Shown here piece after piece: positions 1 through 10,900 of a stretch of DNA of 38,123 nt. Each line of letters opens with the position of its first letter. Positions within the stretch are counted from its first letter, which is position 1. Source of the stretch: Priapulus caudatus (taxonomy: Eukaryota; Priapulida; Priapulimorpha; Priapulimorphida; Priapulidae); assembly GCF_000485595.1 (NCBI RefSeq), contig NW_014577228.1:347698-385820 (forward strand), given 5' to 3'. The translations under genes were made by a program, and so were the position numbers. Below the pieces are notes generated by a model, which did not search any database, was not told the DNA's origin, and was given only the letters and a program-made list of their open reading frames with translations.

Positions 1-151
1 AGTCAGGTGCTGTTGAGGGTATATAATTTAAATTGTTACATTGTTACCCCCCTCCCAATTTTCTCAACGAATTTAGACGTTTCACAAAAACGACCCCTGG
101 GACTGTCAAATCCGCGGATTTCCGCGGATCCGCGGAAGAATCTCATCCCTG
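1..151 (-). mobile_element. End of a hAT-like DNA transposon, cut by the window edge
   Basis: Read on the minus strand from base 151, the sequence begins CAGGGATGAGA and runs into overlapping CCGCGGAT/ATCCGCGG palindromes at 110-136. CAGGGATGAGA-type ends with short palindromic subterminal repeats are typical of non-autonomous hAT-superfamily elements in invertebrates (family knowledge). The other end would lie left of the window, so no target-site duplication or transposase can be checked. It could also be an isolated palindromic repeat. Confidence 0.4.
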
Positions 152-649
152 AATACTGCTCAAGGTGTCTTTCATAGCTAACGGGATCCGCTAGACTGGT
201 CACGCTCCACCGCATCTAAGCACCATGCAACAGAGAGCCCCCGCGCAAAAGAACGCAGCGACAGTCAACGCGCACTCTCCGCTGACCTCCGCGTAAAATT
301 GCAGAGTAATCAGGAATCATGGATGTGCACATACGGTGCCTCCTCCTCCAAGCTGGACCCAATCACGCAGAAATCACATTCATGCAGAAGAGAACGCAGA
401 GCTCTCTGCATCGCGGGCTAGGCAAACTAAACTCTGCCTTACCGAGCAGGCTGGCATGCCTGGCTGTAACTCTTGTCAGCGGCTGCCGCGGAAACAGTGT
501 CTCACTCTCCTCGTTTTCCCGATCCGCGGCACGCCACAGAGGGAGCCGGGTGAACCCGTGGTTAGGACGACCCACTAGTGTCATTGACGTACCAGCTGGA
601 TCCAGTCTGAAAGAAAACCCCAAAGTTACATTAATTCTTTGTCGCACCA
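152..649. other. No gene recognised
   Basis: Moderately GC-rich sequence. Open frames of up to about 150 codons exist on both strands and overlap each other, but none resembles a known protein, and the longest owes part of its length to the GTT-rich tract that follows. I see no tRNA, splice pattern or promoter motif. Confidence 0.4.
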
Positions 650-758
650 ATGTTGTTGTTGTTGTTTTTGTAGTTTTTATTGTTGGTGCTGTTGCTGTTG
701 TTGTAGTTTTTATTGTTGGTGCTGTTGCTGTTGTTGTTTTTATTGTTTTCTTTTCTCC
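650..758. repeat. GTT-rich microsatellite/minisatellite
   Basis: GTT triplets grade into a roughly 39-bp unit (TTTTTATTGTTGGTGCTG followed by TTGCTGTTGTTG) present about twice. It gives artificial Val-rich or Cys-rich frames that should not be read as protein. Confidence 0.75.
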
Positions 759-934
759 TCCTCTTCACCTTCTACTAATTTGAATAGGCGAACCCGACAG
801 TGCACATACCCGCAAGATATCATTGGACTCTGCCCACTTTCACACACTCTGACAACGAGCTCAAGGCCACACGCGGCTAACAGATAATCTAACATTATAT
901 AGAGCCATGCATGCATGCATGAGGTACATGTATG

Positions 935-1262
935 CAGGGTGCGAAATTAACAGGATTCCGGAGTCAAATACTTCCGATTTACTGTCGGACTCCCTGGTTT
1001 GACATATATGCAGGAGTCCGTGTGACTCCCTGAAAATTCTGATATACTAACTAGTTAGTTCTGGAGCACGGCCTCGCGAAATTACATTAATTTTTCAGCT
1101 AATGTCCAAAGAAAATTTGGCAGACGTGCAACTGCATGAATCTTAAAAATAAGCATATGCGTTATTAATAATATCTTTAATTTTGAACCTCAGACTGCGG
1201 ACTCCCTCATTTTGCTGCGGACTCCCTCTTTTTGAGGGTAGGGAGTCCGTTGGACTCCCTTG
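935..1262. repeat. Interspersed repeat with GGAGTCC/GGACTCCC inverted motifs, possible hAT-like fragment
   Basis: It begins CAGGGTGCGAAATTAACAGG, which resembles hAT-type termini. GGAGTC or its complement GACTCC then recurs about eight times in both orientations through to 1262. No matching right-hand terminus was found, so a truncated element is inferred. Confidence 0.35.
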
Positions 1263-2310
1263 TTCAAAAGTTCACATAGATACCAAAATGGAAGCTGTTG
1301 GATGTGTATTCGTGCTGTGAAGGTGTGAAATGAAGCGAGTGTCGAGCGAATTTTGCGATCACGCTTTCCTACCTGCTCTCTTATTCATGTTGTTTGTGCA
1401 CAGGGCGGGCGTACGGTGTACTTGTGTGTTGCGGATGAGCATTTGACCGACACTTACGGGTAATTATCGGCAATAATAGGCGAAATAGAGTAGAGAAATA
1501 TTAAGACTTTGAACCTTGGTACTGCCACTGGTACTGGTAGTCAAATAATACATTTCGTGTTTACATTATTTTTTCTATTGAGACGTTCCAAGTGCCTGCG
1601 GTCACTACACTAGTCCGACCGTGATCAAAGGCATATTACTATTAGGGTTATATAAACCCATACTATTAAAATTAAGTTTCTTACTTCATAATCTACGTAC
1701 ATGTGCTAATCTACGTGTAACTTTGACCTACTTGCAGTAGAATCGTCCTTGTAGTTGCACTATCTCGTCGATTCGAACACTACTGCGCGTGACGCAAAAG
1801 TACAGGATGATTATATCAAATGCTCATCTGTTTTTAATGTGCGTTTGCAGCGCCCCTGCCGGCAACCTACGCTCAGAATGTGTGTTTTCGTTGTCGTTGA
1901 CTCTCGTTGATCTCTCAACATATGTTAAATTAGTAATACCATCTTTGTAAGCAGTATATCGTTTACAAAAGCGTATCGAAGGACGCCATATACGTGGAAC
2001 CAACCGAAATTTTCGTTTGCTTGTACCTGAGACATCACGTTTATAATCTGCCTCCATCTGTCTTTACACACACTGTCACTGTCACTGTCAGTGTCACTGA
2101 CACAGTTCCACTTCCATTTCCACGTCAGTAGTCTAACTCGCGCTACTGGCACTGCTGGTAGTGGTAGTTGCGGTTGCTCCCCATTATCCATATTCACAAC
2201 CCCATAAGTATTCAAATTCTAAGGGACTACTCCGGAGACAGGTGAAGTTGATCTAATTGATTGTTCCGTGCTGTCAGCAGCAGTCGCCGAGCCGAGCGTA
2301 CGCTCGAGAC
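1263..2310. other. Intergenic, upstream of ARFRP1
   Basis: No convincing gene. A short TGTCAC/GTGACA inverted cluster sits at about 2070-2105 and can fold back. The ARFRP1 promoter and 5' UTR should lie near the right end, but I see no TATA box or other decisive element. The ARFRP1 frame stays open for 18 codons upstream of the chosen start. Confidence 0.4.
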
Positions 2311-2922
2311 ATGTACACGCTGCTGTCTGGCTTCTACCGCTGGGCGGTGCAGAAGGACGAGTACTTTGTTCTCATCCTCGGCCTCGACAATGCCGGCAAG
2401 ACGACGTTCCTCGAGCAGACGAAAACCAAGTTCAACAAGCGTTACGGACACACCGCGGCGACGAACCTAAGCAAGATCACGAGCACCGTGGGCCTCAACA
2501 TCGGCCGCATCGACGTCAGCTCCTCGCGCCTCAACTTCTGGGACCTCGGTGGACAGGAGGAGCTGCAGGCACTCTGGGACAAATACTATGCGGAGTCACA
2601 CGGCGTTGTCTACGTCGTCGATTCCACCGATCGGCAGCGTCTACACGAATCGAGGGCCGCCTTTGATAAGATGATAGTGAATGAGACTCTCGCGGGCGTG
2701 CCCCTCCTCATCCTTGCCAACAAGCAGGATGTCGAAGGATGCATGGGCGTCGGCGACGTGAAGGCAGCGTTCGGTGGGGGCGCCGGCGTCGGCCACCGCG
2801 ACTGCCTCGTCATGCCTGTGTCGGCGCTGCGGGGCGACGGTGTCAATGAGGGAATTGGCTGGATGGTGAACTGTGTGAAGCGCAACGTACACCGTCCGCC
2901 GATAAACAAAGAGATATCGTGA
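2311..2922 (+). CDS. ARFRP1: ARF-related protein 1 (ARFRP1), small GTPase, single exon
   Basis: Predicted 203-residue protein; human ARFRP1 is 201. Seen: P-loop GLDNAGKT at residues 24-31, switch I TVGLN at 59-63, switch II WDLGGQE at 77-83, NKQD at 137-140 and SAL at 171-173. The family-typical ends are present: MYTLLSGFYRW at the N terminus and RNVHRPP near the C terminus. The frame is open 18 codons further up from an ATG at 2257, but orthologues start at MYTLLSG, so 2311 is chosen. Position 2 is Tyr, not the myristoylated Gly of classical ARFs. The family (yeast Arl3) instead uses an acetylated N-terminal Met and acts at the trans-Golgi upstream of ARL1 and golgin recruitment (established knowledge). 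There is no intron, although ARFRP1 is usually multi-exon in animals, so this may be a retrocopy or an intron-loss lineage. The frame is intact and all G motifs are present, so it is probably functional. Confidence 0.95.
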   Translation: MYTLLSGFYRWAVQKDEYFVLILGLDNAGKTTFLEQTKTKFNKRYGHTAATNLSKITSTVGLNIGRIDVSSSRLNFWDLGGQEELQALWDKYYAESHGVVYVVDSTDRQRLHESRAAFDKMIVNETLAGVPLLILANKQDVEGCMGVGDVKAAFGGGAGVGHRDCLVMPVSALRGDGVNEGIGWMVNCVKRNVHRPPINKEIS

Positions 2923-3074
2923 TCACAAGGAGATATCGTGATCATGAGGAGATATCGTGATCACAAAGAGATATCGTTATCCCTTGTAAGGAGATATCGT
3001 GACCACGAGGAGATATCGTGATCACAAGATATCGTGATCACAAGGAGATATCGTGATCACAAAGAGATATCGTG
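2911..3074. repeat. 19-bp minisatellite starting in the last codons of ARFRP1
   Basis: About nine copies of GAGATATCGTGATCACAAG with minor variants. The first copy is the gene's own final Glu-Ile-Ser-stop (GAGATATCGTGA, 2911-2922) plus seven bases of 3' flank. Every unit carries a GATATC and most a TGATCA palindrome. Confidence 0.85.
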
Positions 3075-3213
3075 CGAGGGACACGTCGTCACACGTGATC
3101 AAGTGCCGAGGTAGCAGCGGGAGCGACGTGTCATCGTGCGAGGTCCTACGCTTCATCCCCTGATCTACCGCCAGCGTGCAGAGCTTGCATCCCCGGGTCT
3201 GATAGCAGTGATG

Positions 3214-3420
3214 TAACAAGTCAAGTCACTGACTTGGACTCGAGTCGACTCGAGTCGCATTTTCTGGTGACTTGACTTGACTCGAGTCGAGAACCCAAAA
3301 TGACTTGACTTGACTCGAGTCACCACTGAAAATGACTTGACTTGACTCAATATGACTCGAGTCGTGGCCAGAGACTCGAGTCAAAGCACAGGACTTGAGT
3401 CGCCGTTTGATGACTCGAAC
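3214..3420. repeat. Left GACTTGACTTGACTCGAGTC array
   Basis: Irregular tandem array of TGACTTGACTTGACTCGAGTC-like units containing the palindrome GACTCGAGTC. It forms the left subterminal array of the element starting at 3206. Confidence 0.75.
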
Positions 3421-4667
3421 ACTTCTAAGTTATAGCTAGTGCATGCTAGCGCTAGCGCTAGCGAAACTCGGACCACAAGATTAGTTACATGTACATGATT
3501 AGATAGACGATCTTCACTCTTACGTACGTGCGCATGTCTAACTATATGTGCGCAGATCTTTTGAAGCCTTTGGACAGCTGTGCTGTGCTTAAATTTCCCG
3601 TTTTGCTTCTTAACTCATTTGACACCAAATGGCCAAGTAAAATCCTGTTATCAAATACCTTCGTACATCTTAGACCTAGACACTGATGAATATAGAATAC
3701 TTAATTTAAATACCTATTTAACGTTACCAATCTACAATTTTTCTGTTGCTTATAGAATTATGGAAATAACATTGCAAATAGATTAGCTAAAAATCATGAC
3801 AAATACTAATACAGATTAAACAATATTTTGTTACTTGCTAAAATTTATTTATTAAGTTTAATCTGTTTTATTGAAATGTTTTGTTTTTACATTTTGACGG
3901 TTGAGGACATGGGCTACATGTTTGTTTTTCATCGTATGTGCTGGCTCCAGCAGTTCATGCGCGTGACCGTGCGCAATATGGTGTCAATGTACGACGTACG
4001 TACATGTACGTCCTACCTTGGAAATCAGCGAAAGTATAGCTAAAGTAAAGTTACGGTACGGCTGAACGTGGCCGTAGTCAAGTTAACATTGACAGGCACG
4101 TGCACGCGCGGGCAACTACGGCGAGTTGTGTGATCAGGATTCCAGTCTATTTCCAGAGTCGTGTCATCTGCAGTCATTGCATCTTCTTTGAATAAATTTT
4201 ATTGATATTCATTAATTGACTGATAATGATACTGTGGCTGTCATGGCAGAATCTGACGATCCTGGACCGTATGTAGTGCAGACAGCAGTGCATTGATTGC
4301 TTAAGTAGTGTCGGACCTATTGTTAGTGTGTTAGGGTCAAGTCTTGTGTGGTCCTTTGACATGACATTATAGAGTAGGCCTACTGCTAACAAAGATTAGG
4401 AATATTTGTATGCATGTAAAAACTCAAATTTGAGTTCATCAGGTAGTCGGGCAAGACACTTGGCCAACAATTGAAATAGAACAAGAGCAGTCAAAAACAA
4501 ATAGTAATGAAAATAGTTAAGAAAATGATCTAAAGTGAACTAAACAAACTACATGCAAGAATCTGACATTTCATAAAATGACATCTGACATTAAATAGAC
4601 ATCTAAATAGACATCTGACATTTCATAAAATGGCTCTTGGGAAAAAGGGTCACCTGCCACTCTGAAG

Positions 4668-4872
4668 TGACTTGAGATGCCTTGTTGAACTCATTGAACA
4701 ACTGACTCGAGTTGACTTGAGCAAAATTCTTGACTTGAATTGACTTGACTTGGCAATGTGTCTGACTTAACTTGACTTGACTTGGACAAATTAGTAAATG
4801 ACTTGACTTGACTTGTGACTCGACCACTGTTGACTTGACTTGACTTGTGACTCGACCCGATGGTGACTCGTT
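4668..4872. repeat. Right GACTTGACTTG array
   Basis: Tandem TGACTTGACTTG units with GTGACTCGAC interruptions. It forms the right subterminal array of the element ending at 4881 and is the inverted partner of the array at 3214. Confidence 0.75.
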
Positions 4873-4881
4873 ATAACACTG

Positions 4882-5284
4882 CTTCGTTGCCACGCATCGT
4901 CGTTTATAATGTCGTACCACAGCATTAATTGACTAGAGCTGGCTCTAAACCACGCCAGGGATACACGTCAGTTGCAACATAGGCCTACATGTATACGTTC
5001 TGCGCATCTGTAAGGAAAGGAAATCCTCTGAGCATAATCTGCAGGGACGGACGCATTCCATTCTACATTCGTAGTAACTCAAATCGACAATCGCAATCAA
5101 ATTAGCGGTGATGACGTCATTCAACACATGAGACAAGGATTTTCAGCGGGGGAGGGAGCATGACGTAATTTAACCTCACCCCTCACCCCACCCGCCCCCG
5201 CACGTTAGTGTGGAACGCTGTTGTCCTAACCAAGGGCTTTGAGAAAGAAAAATGTCCTTTTTATCGGTTGAGAGATCAGTTTTA
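4882..5284. other. No gene recognised
   Basis: Unique-looking sequence with only frames of about 60-100 codons and no recognisable protein. It runs into the CA microsatellite. Confidence 0.35.
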
Positions 5285-5334
5285 CAAGCACACAAACACG
5301 CACGCACGCACAGACCCACACGCAGACACGCACG

Positions 5335-5376
<42 letters not shown>
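5285..5376. repeat. (CACG)n/(CA)n microsatellite
   Basis: CACGCACG tetranucleotides pass into an uninterrupted CA run at about 5339-5375. The antisense frame encodes an artificial Cys/Val repeat. Confidence 0.9.
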
Positions 5377-5378
<2 letters not shown>

Positions 5379-5421
5379 GGCGTAGGTTAGGGGGGGGGGG
5401 AAGGGGCCATGGCCCCCCTGT
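5375..5421 (+). mobile_element. Possible DNA-transposon terminus (CAGTGGCGTAGG)
   Basis: CAGTGGCGTAGG is followed by a run of ten or more G and then GGGGCCATGGCCCCCC, which is self-complementary. CAGTGGCGTAGG plus G-rich palindromes is a common start of non-autonomous hAT-like elements. No partner terminus was found, so this is suggestive only. Confidence 0.3.
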
Positions 5422-6045
5422 TGATCCGAAAGTGAAAAAAATAAGAAGAAGAATTGTACTACTAAAATTACAATTGTCGTAGTCAGAATGAAGGCTGTAC
5501 ATGTACTAAAAAGTGCCTCAAATACCATCTCCTGCGATCTACATTTTCAAAATTGTCTGGGGTGGAAAATCGATGATTTTCGTCTCAACCCTATGGCGTC
5601 GCGCGTGTCCTTGTTTTCGCAGAGTCAACTAGTGACGATTCTCGACTTTGATTGCCACTGCACGAGACACGCTACCCGTTAATAAGGCCGTGTCGGTGTT
5701 TAGCGATACCGACTCGCTGCGCCGAACCCCACGCGGACGTCGCCAACTGGTAAGGTTAAGAGCCTCATGTTGCATAATCCAGGACGCCCACTTCAATTCT
5801 CGGCTCCGGCGGTGAGGCTTAATGTATAATAGATCTGAAAGCGAGCCGTCAAATTTCAGGCCATGCTCCGGTCGTGATGAGGGAACCACACAGTAATACT
5901 CTGAATGAAAGCAGCATTCAACTTCGACGCCCTATTACGCTTGGTGATCGTGACCACATTCAAACAAAGCTTTCGAGCTTCGTCCGCGCACCCGAATGCT
6001 AAAAGCTCTGCATGATTTATGGTACACCGTCAGATGAAAGCCGGC
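5422..6045. other. No gene recognised
   Basis: No frame with recognisable homology, no splice-site pattern, and no tRNA or rRNA signature that I can support. Confidence 0.35.
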
Positions 6046-6053
6046 TGTGTGTG

Positions 6054-6089
<36 letters not shown>

Positions 6090-6107
6090 TGTGTGTGCGT
6101 GCGTGGT
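6046..6107. repeat. (GTGC)n microsatellite
   Basis: GTGC tetranucleotide run flanked by GT dinucleotides. Confidence 0.9.
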
Positions 6108-6920
6108 CATCTCGATCCATGTGACAGCGTGTTTTCACCGTTCAGATAATGAGATATGAATCTCTGGAAAAAACTGATTTAACGTTGATCTATTAAACCT
6201 ACAAAATGCACATTACTTGACATTAATTCCTAGTTTAAATCCTCCCCGTCCGCCCCACATATACATAACCGACACATTGTTTTTGTTTGGTTCCCCGTAC
6301 CTTGGCGGAGACAGCGGTAACTAACGATTCTTCACGTGCAAGGAGCTACATATACCATAATTATATAGGTATATGTAGGTTCTTGCTCACGTGATGCCCG
6401 CATACCATCTAGAAATGTACAAGCATTTTTGATGTGCCTTCATGATCTCGCCTCCATATTGAATTCAGATGCGAAGTATTACGAAATCTTGTGTTCAAAT
6501 GTAATTTCAACGCGTCCGCACTGCTGGATACTGCCAGACACACCTTCGCCAAGGTAGGAAACCGCTAAAACATTTTCTTAGGATTACGAAGAAGTGATAC
6601 GACTACCGTAGAACGTTGAAATACGGCCAAAGTTACCAATTTTGTTACCAACGCAACCCCCAGCATTGCGCACGGCTGTTATATTGTTGGACGCTGTTAA
6701 TTTCAAATCGTTGTATGCAAACTCTTCCGGCTTCCTCTTCGATTGGAATTTACATCACATTGAGGTTCAATGTACAGGCTTCACGACGTAGTCTCTATTT
6801 TTATGAAATTAAAAAGATAAGTACGTGCGGTAACGCGACGAAGATCGGAGCAGCATTGCTAAATTAAAACGCAGTGACTGGAGGTACGGCAGCCGTTGTT
6901 CGTTGAAGCCCCTTTTTGGC
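6108..6920. other. No gene recognised
   Basis: Unique-looking, AT-biased sequence. A short near-palindrome (TATATACCATAATTATATAGGTATATG) lies near 6350-6376. I see no supportable gene. Confidence 0.35.
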
Positions 6921-6965
6921 GTTAGGGTTATGGTTAGGGTTAGTGTTAGGGTTAGGGTTAGGGTT
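6921..6965 (+). repeat. Short interstitial telomere-like (TTAGGG) array
   Basis: About seven GTTAGG or GGTTAG units with three variant positions. It is consistent with a TTAGGG-telomere animal. Confidence 0.75.
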
Positions 6966-7310
6966 CTAGCTCATCTAAACTCTCAAATCGGAATTTATTT
7001 CCAAGCGTTATTCGAAATCTGGCGCCACCGCCGCCATCTTTGTCTCGTTAAGTATGAAAGCGAATGGACTGCCGTACCTCCACCCTCGAGACATTAAGAT
7101 ACGGCTGCCGTACCCGTAGCCACAGCGAAATTAAAATGCCTCTACCTATACAGTAACGTAAACACACGTAGGCCTACACGGTACTATCCCGTAGATTTAC
7201 ATAGGCAGTTAAAATCACGAACGGTGTTAGATGTAGCTCTAGAACTATAGCCCTTCGCTTTGCCAAGGCTCCTGTGGCAGAGCGAACACACACACACAGA
7301 CATGTACACG
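6966..7310. other. No gene recognised
   Basis: Unique sequence without a recognisable gene. A short CA run is at about 7287-7299. Confidence 0.35.
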
Positions 7311-7954
7311 TACATGTATCTGGGAGACTGATGCAAGAAACCCTTTGTCCGGGGTACCCTGCAAGCTAGTGCGTTGTACCATCTTTTACCAGAGTCATTG
7401 GGATGGACATTTATCCAGAAATCTACTCAAGGGTAGCTCAGCTCTATTTTAAATTCATTTTTGAATCAAAATATGAATCATTCAGTCAGCTACTGCGCAT
7501 GCGCGAACCCGGATTTGAGCTTATTCATTTCTAAAATATTTGCCAATGTAGTAGGGAGTCATATCCTGGGTCACATATGCCTAGTAGCTGTTAAAATGAC
7601 GAGTATTTCGACGAATATATACACGTAGGTCCCTACATGTATCTGGGAGACTGAAGCCAGAAACGCTCTATCCGTGGTATCCTGCAAGCTAGGGCGTCGT
7701 ACCATCTTTTACCAGAGTCATTGCGATGAATATTTATCACAGAAATCTACTCAAGGGTAGCCCAGCTCTATTTTAAATTCATTTTTTAATCAAAATATGA
7801 ATCATTCAGTTAGCTACTGCGCATGCGCGAACCCGTATTTTATTCTAGTCAGCATAGATAAATTTCTAAAGTATTTGCCAATGTAGTAGGGAGTCATACC
7901 CTTGGTCACATATGCCCAGTACCTGTTAAAAAGTATTTCGACGAATATATACAC
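7311..7954. repeat. Two tandem ~322-bp satellite monomers (type A)
   Basis: TACATGTATCTGGGAGACTG recurs at 7311 and 7634, and a diverged third start (ACATGTATTTGGG) is at about 7955. Each monomer has one TGCGCATGCGC palindrome (7494 and 7818) preceded by an AT-rich block that is also recognisable in the larger repeats downstream. Confidence 0.8.
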
Positions 7955-7989
7955 GGACATGTATTTGGGTGGGCGGGAACGGATGAAGT

Positions 7990-10900
7990 CGGGATTTTGC
8001 ACCTTACAGACTAGGGCGCTCTCCTAATTATGAACACAGGTCTACTGATACCAATTAATTACAGAAATTTATGCTGAGATATCCCCTAAGCATATTAAAT
8101 TGATAATCATCACAAAATATAACTCTTCTAGTGAGATATTGCGCATGCGCTAACACACTAACGTGGCCAGATTATGTACTGTCTGGGATATGCAGCGGAG
8201 ACCTTACATGCAGGATCATCGTCCTGTTTCTTAAGTGAAATCTACTGATGGAATTTTATTATAGAAATCTATGCTAGAATACCTCCTTTCTATTTTAAAT
8301 GCATAATTTTCGCAAAAGATTAGTATTCTCGGCCGTGAGATATTGCGCATGCGCGAGCACCGTTTCAGGCGTGGGCAGTACGCGACTGAATACAACTGCA
8401 TAATATAGCTTGCTGAGCAGAGGAGTGAGTGATGGGAGACTGGGAAAGGCAGCAGGGAAAGATAGCTGTGAGCGGAGAAAAAGAAGGAGGCTGAGCTAAG
8501 AAATGAGGAAGGATGGCGTGCAGCGGATGATAGTAGGGATTTAGCACCTACAGGCTAGGGCGTTCTCCTAATTAGTAACACAGGCTACTGATAACAATTA
8601 ATTACAGAAATCTATGCTGAGATAACGCCTCGTAACAATATTGAATTCATAATCATCACAAAATATAACTCTTCTAGTGAGATATTGCGCATGTACTAAC
8701 ACAACTAACGTTGCCAGATTATGTACTGGCTGGATATGCAGCGCAAGACCTTACATGCAGGATCATCGTCCTGTTTCTAAGTGAAATCTACTGATGGAAT
8801 TTTATCATAGAAATCTATGCTAGATAATCTCCGCTCTATTTAAATGCTAATTTTCGCAAAAGATTAGTATTCTCGGGAGATATTGCGCATGCGGCGAGCA
8901 CCGTTTCAGGCGTGCAGTACGGACTGAATACAACTGCATAATATAGCTTGCTGAGAGAGGGAGTGAGTGATGGGAGACTGGGGAAAGACAGCAGCGAAGA
9001 TAGCTGGGGCGGGAGAAAAATAAGGAGGTTGAGCGAAAGACAATGGGGGCAAGGGGGTGGGCGTGAGCGAATGAAGTAGGGATTTAGCACCCTACAGACT
9101 AGGGCACTCTCCTAATTATAAACACAGGTCTACTGATAACAATTAATTATAGAAATCTATGCTGAGATACCCCCTAACCCTATTAATTCATAATCATTAC
9201 AAAATATAACTCTTCTAGTGAGATATTGCGCATTAGCTAACACACTAACGTTGCCAGATTATGTACTGTCTGGGATATGCAGCGAAGACCTTACATGCAG
9301 GATCATCGTCTTGTTTCTTAAGTGAGATCTACTGATGAAGTTTTATTATAGAAATCTATGCTAGAATATCTCCTCTCTATTTTAAATGCATAATTTTTGC
9401 AAAATATTAATATTCTCGAGAGATATTGCGCATGCGCGAGCACCGTTTTCAGGCGTGCATACGAACTGAAGACAACTGCATAATATAGCTTGCTGAGATA
9501 AGAGTGAGTCGTTCGAAGACTGGGGAAAGGCAGCAGGGAAGATAGCTGGGGCGCGGGAAGAAAATAAGGAGGGAGCGAAAGACAATGGAGGCAACGGGGG
9601 TGGGCGTGAGCTGATGAAGTAGCCATTTTGCACCCTACAGGCTACTCTCTAACGTTTCCGGGCGCTCTCCTAATTATAAACAAGGTCTACTGATTAACGA
9701 ATTATTACAGAAATCTTGCTGAGATACGCCCTGAACCATATTAAATTGATAATCATCACAAAATATAACTCTTCTAGTGAGAATATTGCGCATGCGCGCG
9801 AACACAAACTAACAGTTGCAGATTATGTACTGGCTGGATATGCCAGCGGAGAGCCTTACATGGCAGCGATCATCGTCCTGTATTTCTTAAGTGCAAATCT
9901 ACTATGGAGATTTTAGCATAGAAATCGATTTGGCTCAGAATAATCTTCCCGCCTCTATTTTAAATGCATAATTTCGCAAAGGAATTAGTATTCTCGAGAG
10001 ATATTTGCCGCAATGCGGCTAGCACCGTTTCAGGCGTGCAGTAGCGGACTGAATTACAACTGCAAATTTAAGTTGCTGAAGAGGGCAGTAGTGATCGGGG
10101 GGCGGCGGGTGAGAGACTGGGAAGGCAAGCAGGAATAGGCTGGGGCGGAGAGAAAAAGAGAGACTGAGCTAAAACAATGGCAGAGAGAGGGGTATGGCTG
10201 TGAGCGGATGAAGTAGGATTTAGCAGCCCTAACAGGCTAGGCGTTCTCCTAATTATAACACAGTCTACTGATAACAATTAATTACAAGAATACTATGCGA
10301 GAGCATACCCCCTAACATATTAAGTTGATAATATCATACACAAATATAACTCTTTCTAGTGAGATAATGTCGCATTAGCTAACACCAACGGTTGCCAGAT
10401 TATGTACTGGCTGCGGTATGACAGCGGAGACCTTACATGCAGCGATCAGCGTCTCTGTTCTTAACTGAAATATACTGAATTGGAATTTTATCATAGAGAA
10501 TCGATGCTATGATATCTCCGCTCAATTTTAAATGCAATGATTTCGCAAGCAATAATTTGGTATTCTCGAGAGATATTGCGCATGCGCGAGCACCGTTTCA
10601 GGCGTGCAGACGGACTGAATACAACTGCATTAAGATATAGCTTGCTGAGAGAGGAGGAGTGGATGGCGAGACTGGGAAAGGCAGAGAAGAATTAGCTGAT
10701 GGCGCGAGGAAAAGAAGGAAGCTGAGCTAAGACAATGGAGGCAAGGGGATGGGCTGAGCGGTAATGAAGTAGGATTTAGCACGCTACACGGCCTAGGGCG
10801 TTCTCCTAATTATAAACACAGGTCTACTGATAACAATTAATTACAGAAATTATGCGGAGATAACCCCTAACCATTATATATTAAATTGCAATAATCATCA

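Larger units (their letters stand above)
3206..4881. mobile_element. hAT-like DNA element with inverted subterminal repeat arrays
   Basis: The left end reads CAGTGATGTAACAAGTCA. The right end, reverse-complemented, reads CAGTGTTATAACGAGTCA. Behind each terminus lies an array of AAGTCAAGTC / GACTCGAGTC motifs (3214-3420 and about 4668-4870) pointing inward in opposite orientation, the usual layout of subterminal transposase-binding repeats. CAGTG termini with an RTAAC core are typical of hAT elements (family knowledge). Flanking 8-mers do not match, so no target-site duplication is evident. The 1.25-kb interior is AT-rich and I see no transposase, only unrelated frames of about 70 codons, so the element is non-autonomous. 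Confidence 0.65.

Noticed and set aside
319-887. Open frames of 80-154 codons with Val- or Cys-rich tails
   Set aside because: The tails come from the GTT microsatellite in different frames, and nothing upstream resembles a protein.
2257-2310. Upstream in-frame ATG giving an 18-residue N-terminal extension to ARFRP1
   Set aside because: ARFRP1 proteins begin at MYTLLSG, and the extension has no family similarity.
2909-3075. CRISPR-like array after ARFRP1
   Set aside because: The repeats are contiguous 19-mers without spacers, in an animal genome.
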